Origin: Caldithrix abyssi DSM 13497
Lineage (GTDB): Bacteria; Calditrichota; Calditrichia; Calditrichales; Calditrichaceae
Length of the DNA stretch: 64,000 nucleotides
Assembly: GCF_001886815.1 (NCBI RefSeq)
Contig: NZ_CP018099.1
Location: forward strand, 4,834,501-4,898,500
Direction: 5' to 3'
Shown: one piece after another, positions 8,571 to 15,611 of the stretch
Layout: every line of letters begins with the position of its first letter
How positions within the stretch are numbered: position 1 is the first letter of the stretch
The notes under the pieces: model-generated
Databases searched by the model: none
Seen by the model: the letters and a program-made list of their open reading frames with translations, nothing else
Told to the model about the DNA's origin: nothing
Position numbers and translations under genes: made by a program

Positions 8571-9893
8571 ATGAAGAAGTATTTCTATTTAAAGGATCAC
8601 CTCGGCAACATTCGTGTAACCGTTGATGAAAACGGAGATGTTGAGGGTTATAATGACTATTATCCATTCGGACTGCAAATGCCCGGTCGTTCCATGAACA
8701 ACGCTCTGGCCACGGATATGTACAAATACAGCAGTAAGGAATTAGATGAGGAAGGGCTTACGGGCTATACACCATTTAGTGTGCGGGTGATTTCCAAAGG
8801 TTATTTAGACGGAAATGCTGCTGCAATTTATGTGAACGATTCGTATATTAGCGGCAGTGGTTTATATGCCAGAGGTTATACGATTGTTGTGGTCGATGAA
8901 AACGGTACCGTTGTGGATAAAGCCCATTTTGACACCTATAGCTCCACAGCCGAAGCAGATGCCATGGCAGATTTCATTAATAACGTAGCGACTGGTCACT
9001 ATGTTATTGGCGTAATAAAAGATGACGGTAGTCAGAGTATGACAGAAAATGCCTATAATGCCTTAGCCAGCGTCGGCTGCCAGCACAGTCGGGAAGTGGG
9101 CTTTCGTTATTCGTATGCTTTTATAGGCAAAAAAGGCGAAAGTAGTTGCGGTTATGAAGCTTATGCTCCTGCGGGTCAGGGGTTTGTGGATAAAAGGATT
9201 GGAGAGTTGCAACCACTGGCCTTGTATTACTTTGGTGCCCGCTACTACGACCCGGCCATTGGGCGGTGGCTGAGTGTGGATCCGTTGGAAGAAAAATATC
9301 CTGGCATATCACCTTATGTATTTACTCTTAATAATCCAATAAAGTATTATGATCCGGATGGGAAGCAGGTTCGTACAGAGACTTTGCCTTATTATGAAAA
9401 ATATAAAAATAATTTAAATCAACCAATGCCAATTCAATTAAGGAATTTTTACAAAAAATTTTACACATTAACTTTTGATATAGGGGCAATGATTGCATTC
9501 CCTTCGAGTAGAGTATTAAGTAGTGAATTCTCTTTTGCAGGAGCAATGTTTAATTTTTTTACTAGTAACAATTCTACTGATAATATAATATCTTTTTCTA
9601 CTTTCATTATAGGTCTACCTATTAAAAAATCAATACCAGCATATTCTATTTTCGCCTTTCAATTGGCATATGACCTCAAAATAATTGATTTAAATTTCAA
9701 GGTTTCGAATAATAAAAATAATTTTAGTGATGGAACAGTTAAACAGGATAATACAAAGGTAGTAATAGATTGGAATTCTTATATTAAAAATAAGTTGGGA
9801 ATATATTATTCATCACCTTATGAATTATGGCAAGAAGTACAAGAAAAAGAAAAAAAGGAACAAAATGAGAAAAAAGAAAAAAATAATGATTAA
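8571..9893 (+). CDS. Rhs tip with ILEI/FAM3-like domain inserted in the Rhs core; unknown toxin tip
   Basis: Residues 1-60 are Rhs core (MKKYFYLKDHLGNIRVTVDE, then the PFGLQMPGRS stretch and YKYSSKELDE). Residues about 66-199 are a separate domain whose pattern matches ILEI/FAM3: RGYTIVVVDENGTVVDKAHF, DTYSSTAEADAMADFINNV, HYVIGVIKDDGS and FRYSYAFIGKKG. The core then resumes at 219 (YYFGARYYDPAIGRWLSVDP). Residues 266-440 are an AT-rich tip with no recognised motif and a Lys/Glu tail. The open frame extends upstream to 8520, reading in frame through the end of the IS, but 8571 matches the other copies. The gene lacks its N-terminal part, lost with the DNRLRE piece beyond the IS. A two-segment membrane protein begins 21 bases downstream. 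ILEI assignment is by pattern recognition. Confidence 0.75.
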   Translation: MKKYFYLKDHLGNIRVTVDENGDVEGYNDYYPFGLQMPGRSMNNALATDMYKYSSKELDEEGLTGYTPFSVRVISKGYLDGNAAAIYVNDSYISGSGLYARGYTIVVVDENGTVVDKAHFDTYSSTAEADAMADFINNVATGHYVIGVIKDDGSQSMTENAYNALASVGCQHSREVGFRYSYAFIGKKGESSCGYEAYAPAGQGFVDKRIGELQPLALYYFGARYYDPAIGRWLSVDPLEEKYPGISPYVFTLNNPIKYYDPDGKQVRTETLPYYEKYKNNLNQPMPIQLRNFYKKFYTLTFDIGAMIAFPSSRVLSSEFSFAGAMFNFFTSNNSTDNIISFSTFIIGLPIKKSIPAYSIFAFQLAYDLKIIDLNFKVSNNKNNFSDGTVKQDNTKVVIDWNSYIKNKLGIYYSSPYELWQEVQEKEKKEQNEKKEKNND

Positions 9894-9914
9894 GATGTTT
9901 TGGAGAGATTTAAA

Positions 9915-10127
9915 ATGAATTATGAATTATTTATATCAATTGTATTAATAATTGTTGGAGTATTATATACTTTTTTCAATGAAAAAATAACAAAACTTGA
10001 AGATAAACCACAAGAAAGAAAAAAATGGGAACTTAGTGTAGAAGAACAAAGGGCAAGGATGAAAATTGTTGGAATTGGTTGTTTAGTTATTGGTTCAATA
10101 TATTTAATAATTCAATTATTGAAATAA
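9915..10127 (+). CDS. Two-TM small protein, family A, candidate immunity
   Basis: The ATG at 9915 has TTTTGGAGA upstream, the same leader that precedes its paralog at 10430, so I prefer it to the ATG at 9900. The 70-residue product is MNYELFISIVLIIVGVLYTF (first membrane helix), a charged loop, and a second helix IVGIGCLVIGSIYLIIQLL. It is clearly paralogous to 10430-10657 and shows the same architecture as 15268-15474. It starts 21 bases after the Rhs tip 8571-9893. The repeated placement of this architecture behind Rhs tips suggests membrane immunity proteins. No known family was recognised. Confidence 0.6.
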   Translation: MNYELFISIVLIIVGVLYTFFNEKITKLEDKPQERKKWELSVEEQRARMKIVGIGCLVIGSIYLIIQLLK

Positions 10128-10429
10128 CGTTTTAAATTTGAATTTTTAGTTTATTAAATAGGCTTTAAAATTTTTTATTTTTCCAAAAATATATTAAGCT
10201 AAAAATTGTAGGTTTTTGGTGTTATTAAAGAATGAACAGTAATACTGTATTTTTTTATTGCTACTTCCAATTAAACCGATCCGAAAATTGAGCTGGAGTT
10301 TAGTGTGAATCTTAAAATATAAAATTCTGTTGAAGTGCCTCTTAATGTTTTAAATCTAAAAAATGTATATTATTTTAAGTAAGAAGGAGTAAAAAAGGAA
10401 CAAAAGGATTAATTTTTTGGAGATTTAAA
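10128..10429. other. AT-rich spacer with duplicated toxin-tail sequence
   Basis: There is no gene. The last 50 bases (GAAGGAGTAAAAAAGGAAC followed by a TTTTTTGGAG leader) repeat, imperfectly, the 3' end of the Rhs tip and leader found at about 9845-9914. It looks as if a second toxin tail plus immunity unit was duplicated or captured here and the toxin part deleted, leaving an orphan immunity gene at 10430. Confidence 0.45.
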
Positions 10430-10657
10430 ATGAATTATAAATTATTTATGTCAATAGTATTAATAATTGTTGGGATTTTATTTACTTTTTTCAATGAAAA
10501 AATGTTAGATATTATAGGTCGATCAGAGAATGGAAATAAATGGGAAATTAGTAATTACGAACGAAAAACTAGTATGAAAATCGGTGGAATAGGTAGTTTG
10601 TTTGTTGGATCATTATATTTATTCTTACAATTAATAAAAACTATTTTTAAAATTTAG
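10430..10657 (+). CDS. Two-TM small protein, family A paralog (orphan immunity candidate)
   Basis: This 75-residue protein begins MNYKLFMSIVLIIVGILFTF and ends with the second hydrophobic segment GGIGSLFVGSLYLFLQLI. It aligns along its whole length with the protein at 9915-10127, including the NEK- loop and KWE(I/L)S motif before the second helix. A TTTTTTGGAG leader precedes the ATG, as in the paralog. No toxin remains immediately upstream, so it is either an orphan immunity gene retained for protection against sibling toxins or a duplicate in decay. The frame is intact. Confidence 0.6.
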   Translation: MNYKLFMSIVLIIVGILFTFFNEKMLDIIGRSENGNKWEISNYERKTSMKIGGIGSLFVGSLYLFLQLIKTIFKI

Positions 10658-10795
10658 TTTTATTAAAGAAAAGTTAAAAATTGAAAATTTTGCTTAATAT
10701 TAAAGAGAAAAAAATACTACCGCAACGTGTTTGCCGCTTCGTCCGATTACTCCGATCCGGCCAAACGCCCGAAGCTAGTGGTAACGTATCAGCCA

Positions 10796-11704
10796 ATGAA
10801 GAAGTACTTTTATCTAAAGGATCATTTGGGAAACATCAGAGTGACCGTTGACGAAAACGGGGATGTGAAGGGGTATAACGACTATTATCCATTCGGACTT
10901 ACAATGCCCGGGCGTTCCATGAACACGGCTTTGAATTATGCGTTTTATAAGTTTAGTAGCAAAGAGCTTGATGAGGAAAACGATATTAACTGGTATTATT
11001 TCGGCGCCCGCTACTATGATCCGGAAATTGGGCGGTGGTGGAGTGTGGATCCGTTGGCAGAAAAAATAATATGGTTAACACCATACAACTATGCTCGAAA
11101 TAATCCAATTATTCGTTTTGATTTATATGGTTTAAGTGATTTAGTATTTAATAGATCTACTGGAAAATTAATACTTTGTTCTGGTAATGGTAATATTATT
11201 GGTATTTGGGAAGCTAGAAATAATGTCGCATCTTCATCAAATGGTAGATTTCCATTAGGCACATATAAGTTTGCTTATTTTGTAAATCACGCTGGAGAAG
11301 GCGTTAATAGTCCTTATGGAAATATTGGAAATTTTGTATTTGATGTACCAGGTAGATCAGGGATGGGGGTCCATGCAGGTAGGGAAAATGTCCCAGATAG
11401 ATTAGGACGTAAAGGGGTAAATCATTGTACAATGGGATGCATAAGAACCACAGATGAAGCTATGAAGAATATTTTAAATACTCATAATGAAGGAGATCCT
11501 CTTAAAACGATTACTGTAATGGAAGATAGCGAAGGCCATAATGAAGAAGGGGAGCATGACAATAAAGGCCTTCAATTAAAACAGATAAAATCAACTATGT
11601 ACAATTTATTGGGAATTGATGAATCAAAGTCTCCTGCCAATGTATGGAAATCATTTCATAAAGTGGAACAGGATAAAACAAAAGTTAAAGAAGAGGAGAA
11701 TTAA
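10796..11704 (+). CDS. Rhs tip with L,D-transpeptidase-like (YkuD/DUF2778-type) domain
   Basis: The frame enters at about 10719 with the end of a DNRLRE domain (FAASSDYSDPAKRPKLVVTY), then from the ATG at 10796 the Rhs core: MKKYFYLKDHLGNIRVTVDE, YKFSSKELDEEN, WYYFGARYYDPEIGRWWSVD. Here the core is uninterrupted, showing where the ILEI domain is inserted in its siblings. Residues about 112-235 form the tip: SNGRFPLGTYKFAYFVNHAG, then GMGVHAGRE with His193, and GVNHCTMGCIRTTDEA with Cys215. The His...(S/T)xGC(I/V)R arrangement is that of L,D-transpeptidases, which remodel peptidoglycan cross-links; related domains serve as secreted antibacterial effectors. The tail (about 260-302) is repeated in a second copy at 12525-12788. 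A secreted candidate immunity protein begins one base after the stop. Confidence 0.75.
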   Translation: MKKYFYLKDHLGNIRVTVDENGDVKGYNDYYPFGLTMPGRSMNTALNYAFYKFSSKELDEENDINWYYFGARYYDPEIGRWWSVDPLAEKIIWLTPYNYARNNPIIRFDLYGLSDLVFNRSTGKLILCSGNGNIIGIWEARNNVASSSNGRFPLGTYKFAYFVNHAGEGVNSPYGNIGNFVFDVPGRSGMGVHAGRENVPDRLGRKGVNHCTMGCIRTTDEAMKNILNTHNEGDPLKTITVMEDSEGHNEEGEHDNKGLQLKQIKSTMYNLLGIDESKSPANVWKSFHKVEQDKTKVKEEEN

Positions 11705-11705
11705 A

Positions 11706-12509
11706 ATGAAAAAGTTAATTTTAATTCTATTAATTGGGCTTTTTAGCATTGCAAATACTAAAAATGAATTAATTAAAATTAATACACATAAAGTAATTAA
11801 TAATTTTATTCAAACAAATATTTTAAAAATTAATGTTAAAGAATTAGATTATATTTTAAAAAATCCCGCTGAATTCAAAAATTCATTCCTGAAATATTTA
11901 ACAAAAAAGAGAAATTTTGAAAATTATAATGAATGGCCTTTAGATAAATTTTTTTATATTCTAGGAGTTACTCAAGATACAACTTATTTTGATTATTTAT
12001 TAAAATTTTTAGATCATGCTAATTTTTTAAATAATAACTGCAATTTAAATTGCGGTTTAATATTTGCTTTAATAATGACAAGTAATGATAAAAAAATAAA
12101 AAATTTAATGCTTTTAAAAAATCAAAATCCGTTTATTACAGATATTATTGATGGATATAAAAAATTAAAAAACAAGAAAAAGAAAACAATTTTAGAACGT
12201 AAAAAAGAATTGAATAAATCTTTGCAATTTTATGAAAAAGATAAATCCATTCTTTTTAAAAATATTCAAAGTAAAAATATTATTGAAGTAATAGCAATAG
12301 CAGATAACTCTCACAAAACATATTTGGAACGTCTAATGGCTATAAAAGTAGTAGAATATTTAGGCGAATCTGAAGAATTAATACCGTACCTACTAGATAT
12401 TTTAATCAATAAATCTATTAAAGATGATTCAGGAGAATTTATTTATTCGTGCCAAAATGCTTTAATTAAGATTATTAAGAGAATTAGATTAAATAAGGTA
12501 AGAAAATAG
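11706..12509 (+). CDS. Secreted candidate immunity protein for the L,D-transpeptidase-like tip
   Basis: The ATG at 11706 has GAGGAG upstream and gives a signal peptide (MKKLILILLIGLFSIANT). The mature part is a helical, Lys/Asn/Ile-rich protein of about 250 residues. Its C-terminal portion (YLERLMAIKVVEYLGESEEL, IPYLLDILINKSI) resembles alpha-helical HEAT-like repeats. No family was firmly recognised. It follows the toxin tip by one base. Export to the periplasm fits immunity against a peptidoglycan-acting toxin. Its signal peptide is nearly the same as that of the protein at 12790-13320, which sits behind a second copy of the same toxin tail. Function is inferred from this repeated arrangement. 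Confidence 0.6.
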   Translation: MKKLILILLIGLFSIANTKNELIKINTHKVINNFIQTNILKINVKELDYILKNPAEFKNSFLKYLTKKRNFENYNEWPLDKFFYILGVTQDTTYFDYLLKFLDHANFLNNNCNLNCGLIFALIMTSNDKKIKNLMLLKNQNPFITDIIDGYKKLKNKKKKTILERKKELNKSLQFYEKDKSILFKNIQSKNIIEVIAIADNSHKTYLERLMAIKVVEYLGESEELIPYLLDILINKSIKDDSGEFIYSCQNALIKIIKRIRLNKVRK

Positions 12510-12524
12510 ATATTTAAAATATCT

Positions 12525-12788
12525 AGTTGGTACGGTGAGAAAGTTACTTTTATTTTTAATATTGGTAAAGATAATAAAGTTACGAAAGCAAGTTTTGGTT
12601 TTAAAAAATCACAAATGCCAACGGCATTTATTTTAAATAAGGATCTGCAAAGTTTTCGTATGAGAGAAATGATATCAACCATGTACGATTTATTGGGAAT
12701 TAATGAATCAAAATCACCTGCCAATGTATGGAAATCATTTCATAAAGCAAATCAGGATAAAACAAAAGTGAAAGAGGAGGAAAATTAA
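12525..12788 (+). pseudogene. Displaced Rhs toxin tail fragment
   Basis: An 87-codon open stretch without its own start reads SWYGEKVTFIFNIGKDNKV and so on. Its last 40 codons (STMYDLLGINESKSPANVWK, SFHKANQDKTKVKEEEN) closely match the end of the tip at 10796-11704 (STMYNLLGIDESKSPANVWK). The upstream half differs, so this is the end of a different toxin that shares the same short tail. It is followed two bases later by its own secreted immunity candidate. This is the footprint expected when toxin tips are exchanged by recombination at short shared sequences. Confidence 0.6.
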
Positions 12789-12789
12789 C

Positions 12790-13320
12790 ATGAGAAAGCT
12801 AATTTTAATTCTACTAATCGGTATTTTTAGCATGGCAAATGCGCAGGAATTAAAAATATTATTTGGAAATTTTTTATATTATCATAATAAAGATAAAATC
12901 GTTGAAGTAAAAAGATTAAGCGACACAAATTATTTTTATGGATATGATATTATGGATAGTACAAAAATATTTATGGCGTATCAGAATGAATCAACTGGTG
13001 AAGCTGATGCCATAATATCTATTTATGACTTAAAAAAAAATCAAGAAATAAAATTAGGAGAATTAGGTGCAGTTGGTGAAACATCATTTGTTTATAATAA
13101 AAGGAATGGATATGTTGTTTTTAATTGGTATGATGGTGTATATGTTTTAATTTTAGATATAAAAAATAATACATTTAATAAAATAAAAATATACGATACT
13201 CAAACATGCTTTGCGCCATTTTGGTATGATGAGGATAAAATTATATTTCAAATTTATAAGGATGGAAAATTTGTAAATAAAATAATTAAAATAGATACTG
13301 AAAAATTGTTAAAACAATAA
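12790..13320 (+). CDS. Secreted beta-rich candidate immunity protein
   Basis: AGAGGAGGAAAATTAAC precedes the ATG. The 176-residue product starts with a signal peptide, MRKLILILLIGIFSMANAQ, almost the same as in the protein at 11706. The mature part is quite different: beta-rich with repeated blade-like strands (YVVFNWYDGVYVLILDI, PFWYDEDKIIFQIYKDGKF), possibly a small propeller-like fold. It directly follows the toxin-tail fragment 12525-12788. The shared signal peptide plus an unrelated mature domain suggests that immunity genes were swapped along with toxin tips. Function inferred. Confidence 0.6.
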   Translation: MRKLILILLIGIFSMANAQELKILFGNFLYYHNKDKIVEVKRLSDTNYFYGYDIMDSTKIFMAYQNESTGEADAIISIYDLKKNQEIKLGELGAVGETSFVYNKRNGYVVFNWYDGVYVLILDIKNNTFNKIKIYDTQTCFAPFWYDEDKIIFQIYKDGKFVNKIIKIDTEKLLKQ

Positions 13321-13572
13321 ATATCATCAAATACAAAGTAAATAATTATCGTTCTTTGAAATAGTTTAGCTATTTATCAACACGGCGGCGGCAATAGCTA
13401 CCGCGCTTCCCAATCTGCAACTTATTTAAGACGTGTAACAGAACCATGGGACGAACAAACCATTACCTGGAACAATCAACCTTCTTCAACAATTGCCGAT
13501 CAGGTAAGCGTTCCCGCTCCTGCTACTACCACCTCCTATTTTGAAATCGATGTAACCAATCTGGTACGGATA

Positions 13573-15042
13573 ATGAACGACGGACAAAGTAACTATGGTT
13601 TTTTATGGATTTTACAAAACGAGCAAAAGTGGCGCAGCGTATTTGCCGCTTCGTCCGATTACACCGATCCGGCCAAACGCCCGAAGTTGGTGGTAACTTA
13701 TGTTCGGATGAAGAAGTACTTCTACCTTAAGGATCATTTAGGAAACATCAGAGTAACCGTTGATGAAAACGGGGATGTTAAAGGCTATAATGATTACTTC
13801 CCGTTTGGATTGCAAATGCCCGGGCGTTCCATGAACAATGCTCTGGCCACTGACATGTACAAATACAGCAGTAAGGAATTAGATGAGGAAGGGCTTACGG
13901 GCTATACACCATTTAGTGTGCGGGTGATTTCCAAAGGTTATTTAGACGGAAATGCTGCTGCAATTTATGTGAACGATTCGTATATTAGCGGCAGCGGTTT
14001 ATATGCCAGAGGCTATACGATTGTTGTAATAGATGAAAACGGTACCGTTGTGGATAAAGCCCATTTTGACACCTATAGCTCCACAGCCGAAGCAGATGCC
14101 ATGGCAGATTTCATTAATAACGTAGCGACTGGTCACTATGTTATTGGCGTAATAAAAGATGACGGTAGCCAGAGTATGACAGAAAATGCCTATAATGCCT
14201 TAGCCAGTGTCGGTTGCCAGCACAGTCGTGAAGTGGGCTTTCGTTATTCTTATGCTTTTATAGGCAAAAAAGGTGCTAATAGCTGCGGTTATGAAGCTTA
14301 TGCGCTTGCCGGTCACGGCTTTGTGGATAAAATTATTGGAGATTTGCAATCACTGGCCTGGTATTATTTCGGCGCCCGCTACTATGATCCGTCCATTGGG
14401 CGGTGGTGGAGTGTGGATCCGATGGCAGATAAATATATTTCACTTTCACCTTATAACTATGTTGAAAACAATCCCATAAATCTTTTCGATCCAGATGGTA
14501 AAGGTTGGGAAAGGGATTTTAATAATTTTGTTTCTAAAGGCATAATAACTAAGGCTGCACAACACAATGCAAAAATATGGAGTGATAAAAAATTTGCTAT
14601 TACATTTACAAATTATGTTCCACCAGTACTTGATAAAATAAGTACAGGTTTAGCCCTTGCAGGTAGATATCCATCTCCATTATCACTTAAATTACTTTAT
14701 GCAAGTTCATTTATTAAAGCAACTTCAATTACACTAAAATATATAAATATGAAATTAGAAAACAATAAATATAAAAACGATATTCCAGGAGATATAATTG
14801 GCATAATAATTAGTTACAAAAATCCGATTACTGGTGAATTTATTGATTTTTTATTAGATCAAATGTTAAACAGCGATTATTCTAAGCAAACAAATACATT
14901 TTGGCAACCAGACAAAACAAATTTCAAATTGAATATTAACAACCATACTAATGAAAATAATAATAAAAGCAATGAGGACAAAAGTAATGGGAATTCTGGA
15001 AATTCTATAGGTTGGGAAGAATATGATCCAACTTATAGGTGA
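13573..15042 (+). CDS. Rhs tip with DNRLRE end, ILEI/FAM3-like insertion and unknown toxin tip
   Basis: The open frame actually begins just after a TGA near 13356 and includes DNRLRE residues (YLRRVTEPWDEQTITWNNQ) before the first ATG at 13573, so the gene is 5'-truncated like the others. From the ATG, residues 1-43 finish the DNRLRE domain and 46-106 are Rhs core. Residues about 111-244 are the ILEI/FAM3-like domain, nearly identical to that at 8571-9893. From about 262 the core resumes (WYYFGARYYDPSIGRWWSVD). The tip (about 310-489) has no recognised catalytic motif; it includes a helical stretch and an Asn/Lys/Ser-rich tail ending WEEYDPTYR. A small two-TM protein follows at 15268, beyond a MITE-like element. 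Confidence 0.75.
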   Translation: MNDGQSNYGFLWILQNEQKWRSVFAASSDYTDPAKRPKLVVTYVRMKKYFYLKDHLGNIRVTVDENGDVKGYNDYFPFGLQMPGRSMNNALATDMYKYSSKELDEEGLTGYTPFSVRVISKGYLDGNAAAIYVNDSYISGSGLYARGYTIVVIDENGTVVDKAHFDTYSSTAEADAMADFINNVATGHYVIGVIKDDGSQSMTENAYNALASVGCQHSREVGFRYSYAFIGKKGANSCGYEAYALAGHGFVDKIIGDLQSLAWYYFGARYYDPSIGRWWSVDPMADKYISLSPYNYVENNPINLFDPDGKGWERDFNNFVSKGIITKAAQHNAKIWSDKKFAITFTNYVPPVLDKISTGLALAGRYPSPLSLKLLYASSFIKATSITLKYINMKLENNKYKNDIPGDIIGIIISYKNPITGEFIDFLLDQMLNSDYSKQTNTFWQPDKTNFKLNINNHTNENNNKSNEDKSNGNSGNSIGWEEYDPTYR

Positions 15043-15048
15043 AAAATG

Positions 15049-15242
15049 GTAGTGTCAAAAGTTTCATTAAAAAAATGAAAATTTGAAAATAACATAAACG
15101 CCTTTATCCTTTGATTGACTTGACCTTGAGCTACGTTGTTAGCTCCTCTTAAGTCAGCCAAGAGAGGTGGAAAATAATGAGAGACAAATTTCACATAATC
15201 AATAAATTAATTGTTTATGTTTGTAAAAATTTTTGACACTAC
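15049..15242. mobile_element. MITE-like element (194 bp) with 12-bp terminal inverted repeats
   Basis: GTAGTGTCAAAA at 15049-15060 and TTTTGACACTAC at 15231-15242 are perfect inverted repeats. No transposase is inside. GTGTCAAAA-type ends are common in IS256-like elements, so it may be an internally deleted derivative; that is inference. It separates the Rhs tip from its following small gene. No clear target duplication is visible. Confidence 0.5.
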
Positions 15243-15267
15243 TTTAAAAATTTTAATGGAGAATAAA

Positions 15268-15474
15268 ATGAATGAAACGTTATTGTCATTAATATCAATA
15301 ATTGGTGGAATACTGGGTTTATTATTTCAAAAAAATATTGTGGAGCAGAATATTAGAGCTTTTTCAAAAAAATCAAAAAACAAAGAAGAAGATAAAAAAA
15401 TTGCGAAAATGAGGGTGTTAGTTATTTCGTTCATATTAATTATTTATGGAATTATTAATTTAATCTTTAAATAA
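15268..15474 (+). CDS. Two-TM small protein, candidate immunity
   Basis: The ATG at 15268 has ATGGAG eight bases upstream; an earlier in-frame ATG lies inside the MITE-like element and is rejected. The 68-residue product has a first hydrophobic segment (LLSLISIIGGILGLLF), a basic loop rich in Lys (KKSKNKEEDKK), and a second hydrophobic segment (VLVISFILIIYGIINLIF). The architecture matches the proteins at 9915 and 10430, although residue identity is low. It follows the Rhs tip 13573-15042, with the MITE-like insertion in between. Probably a membrane immunity protein; not proven. Confidence 0.5.
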   Translation: MNETLLSLISIIGGILGLLFQKNIVEQNIRAFSKKSKNKEEDKKIAKMRVLVISFILIIYGIINLIFK

Positions 15475-15611
15475 TTTTAAAATTTTGATATTAAAATTAT
15501 AAGTGTCCTTAATTCTGGGTAAAAGGGAAAAATATTAAAATTACAAAACAGGGATCGTTTGACTTTATATTGAAATATCTGAGTAACGCCGTTCAAGCAG
15601 ATTAAATCCCC

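Noticed and set aside
10727-10795. GTG start of the L,D-transpeptidase-like Rhs tip within DNRLRE sequence
   Set aside because: It is an internal codon of a truncated domain; the ATG at 10796 corresponds to the conserved core start in sister copies.
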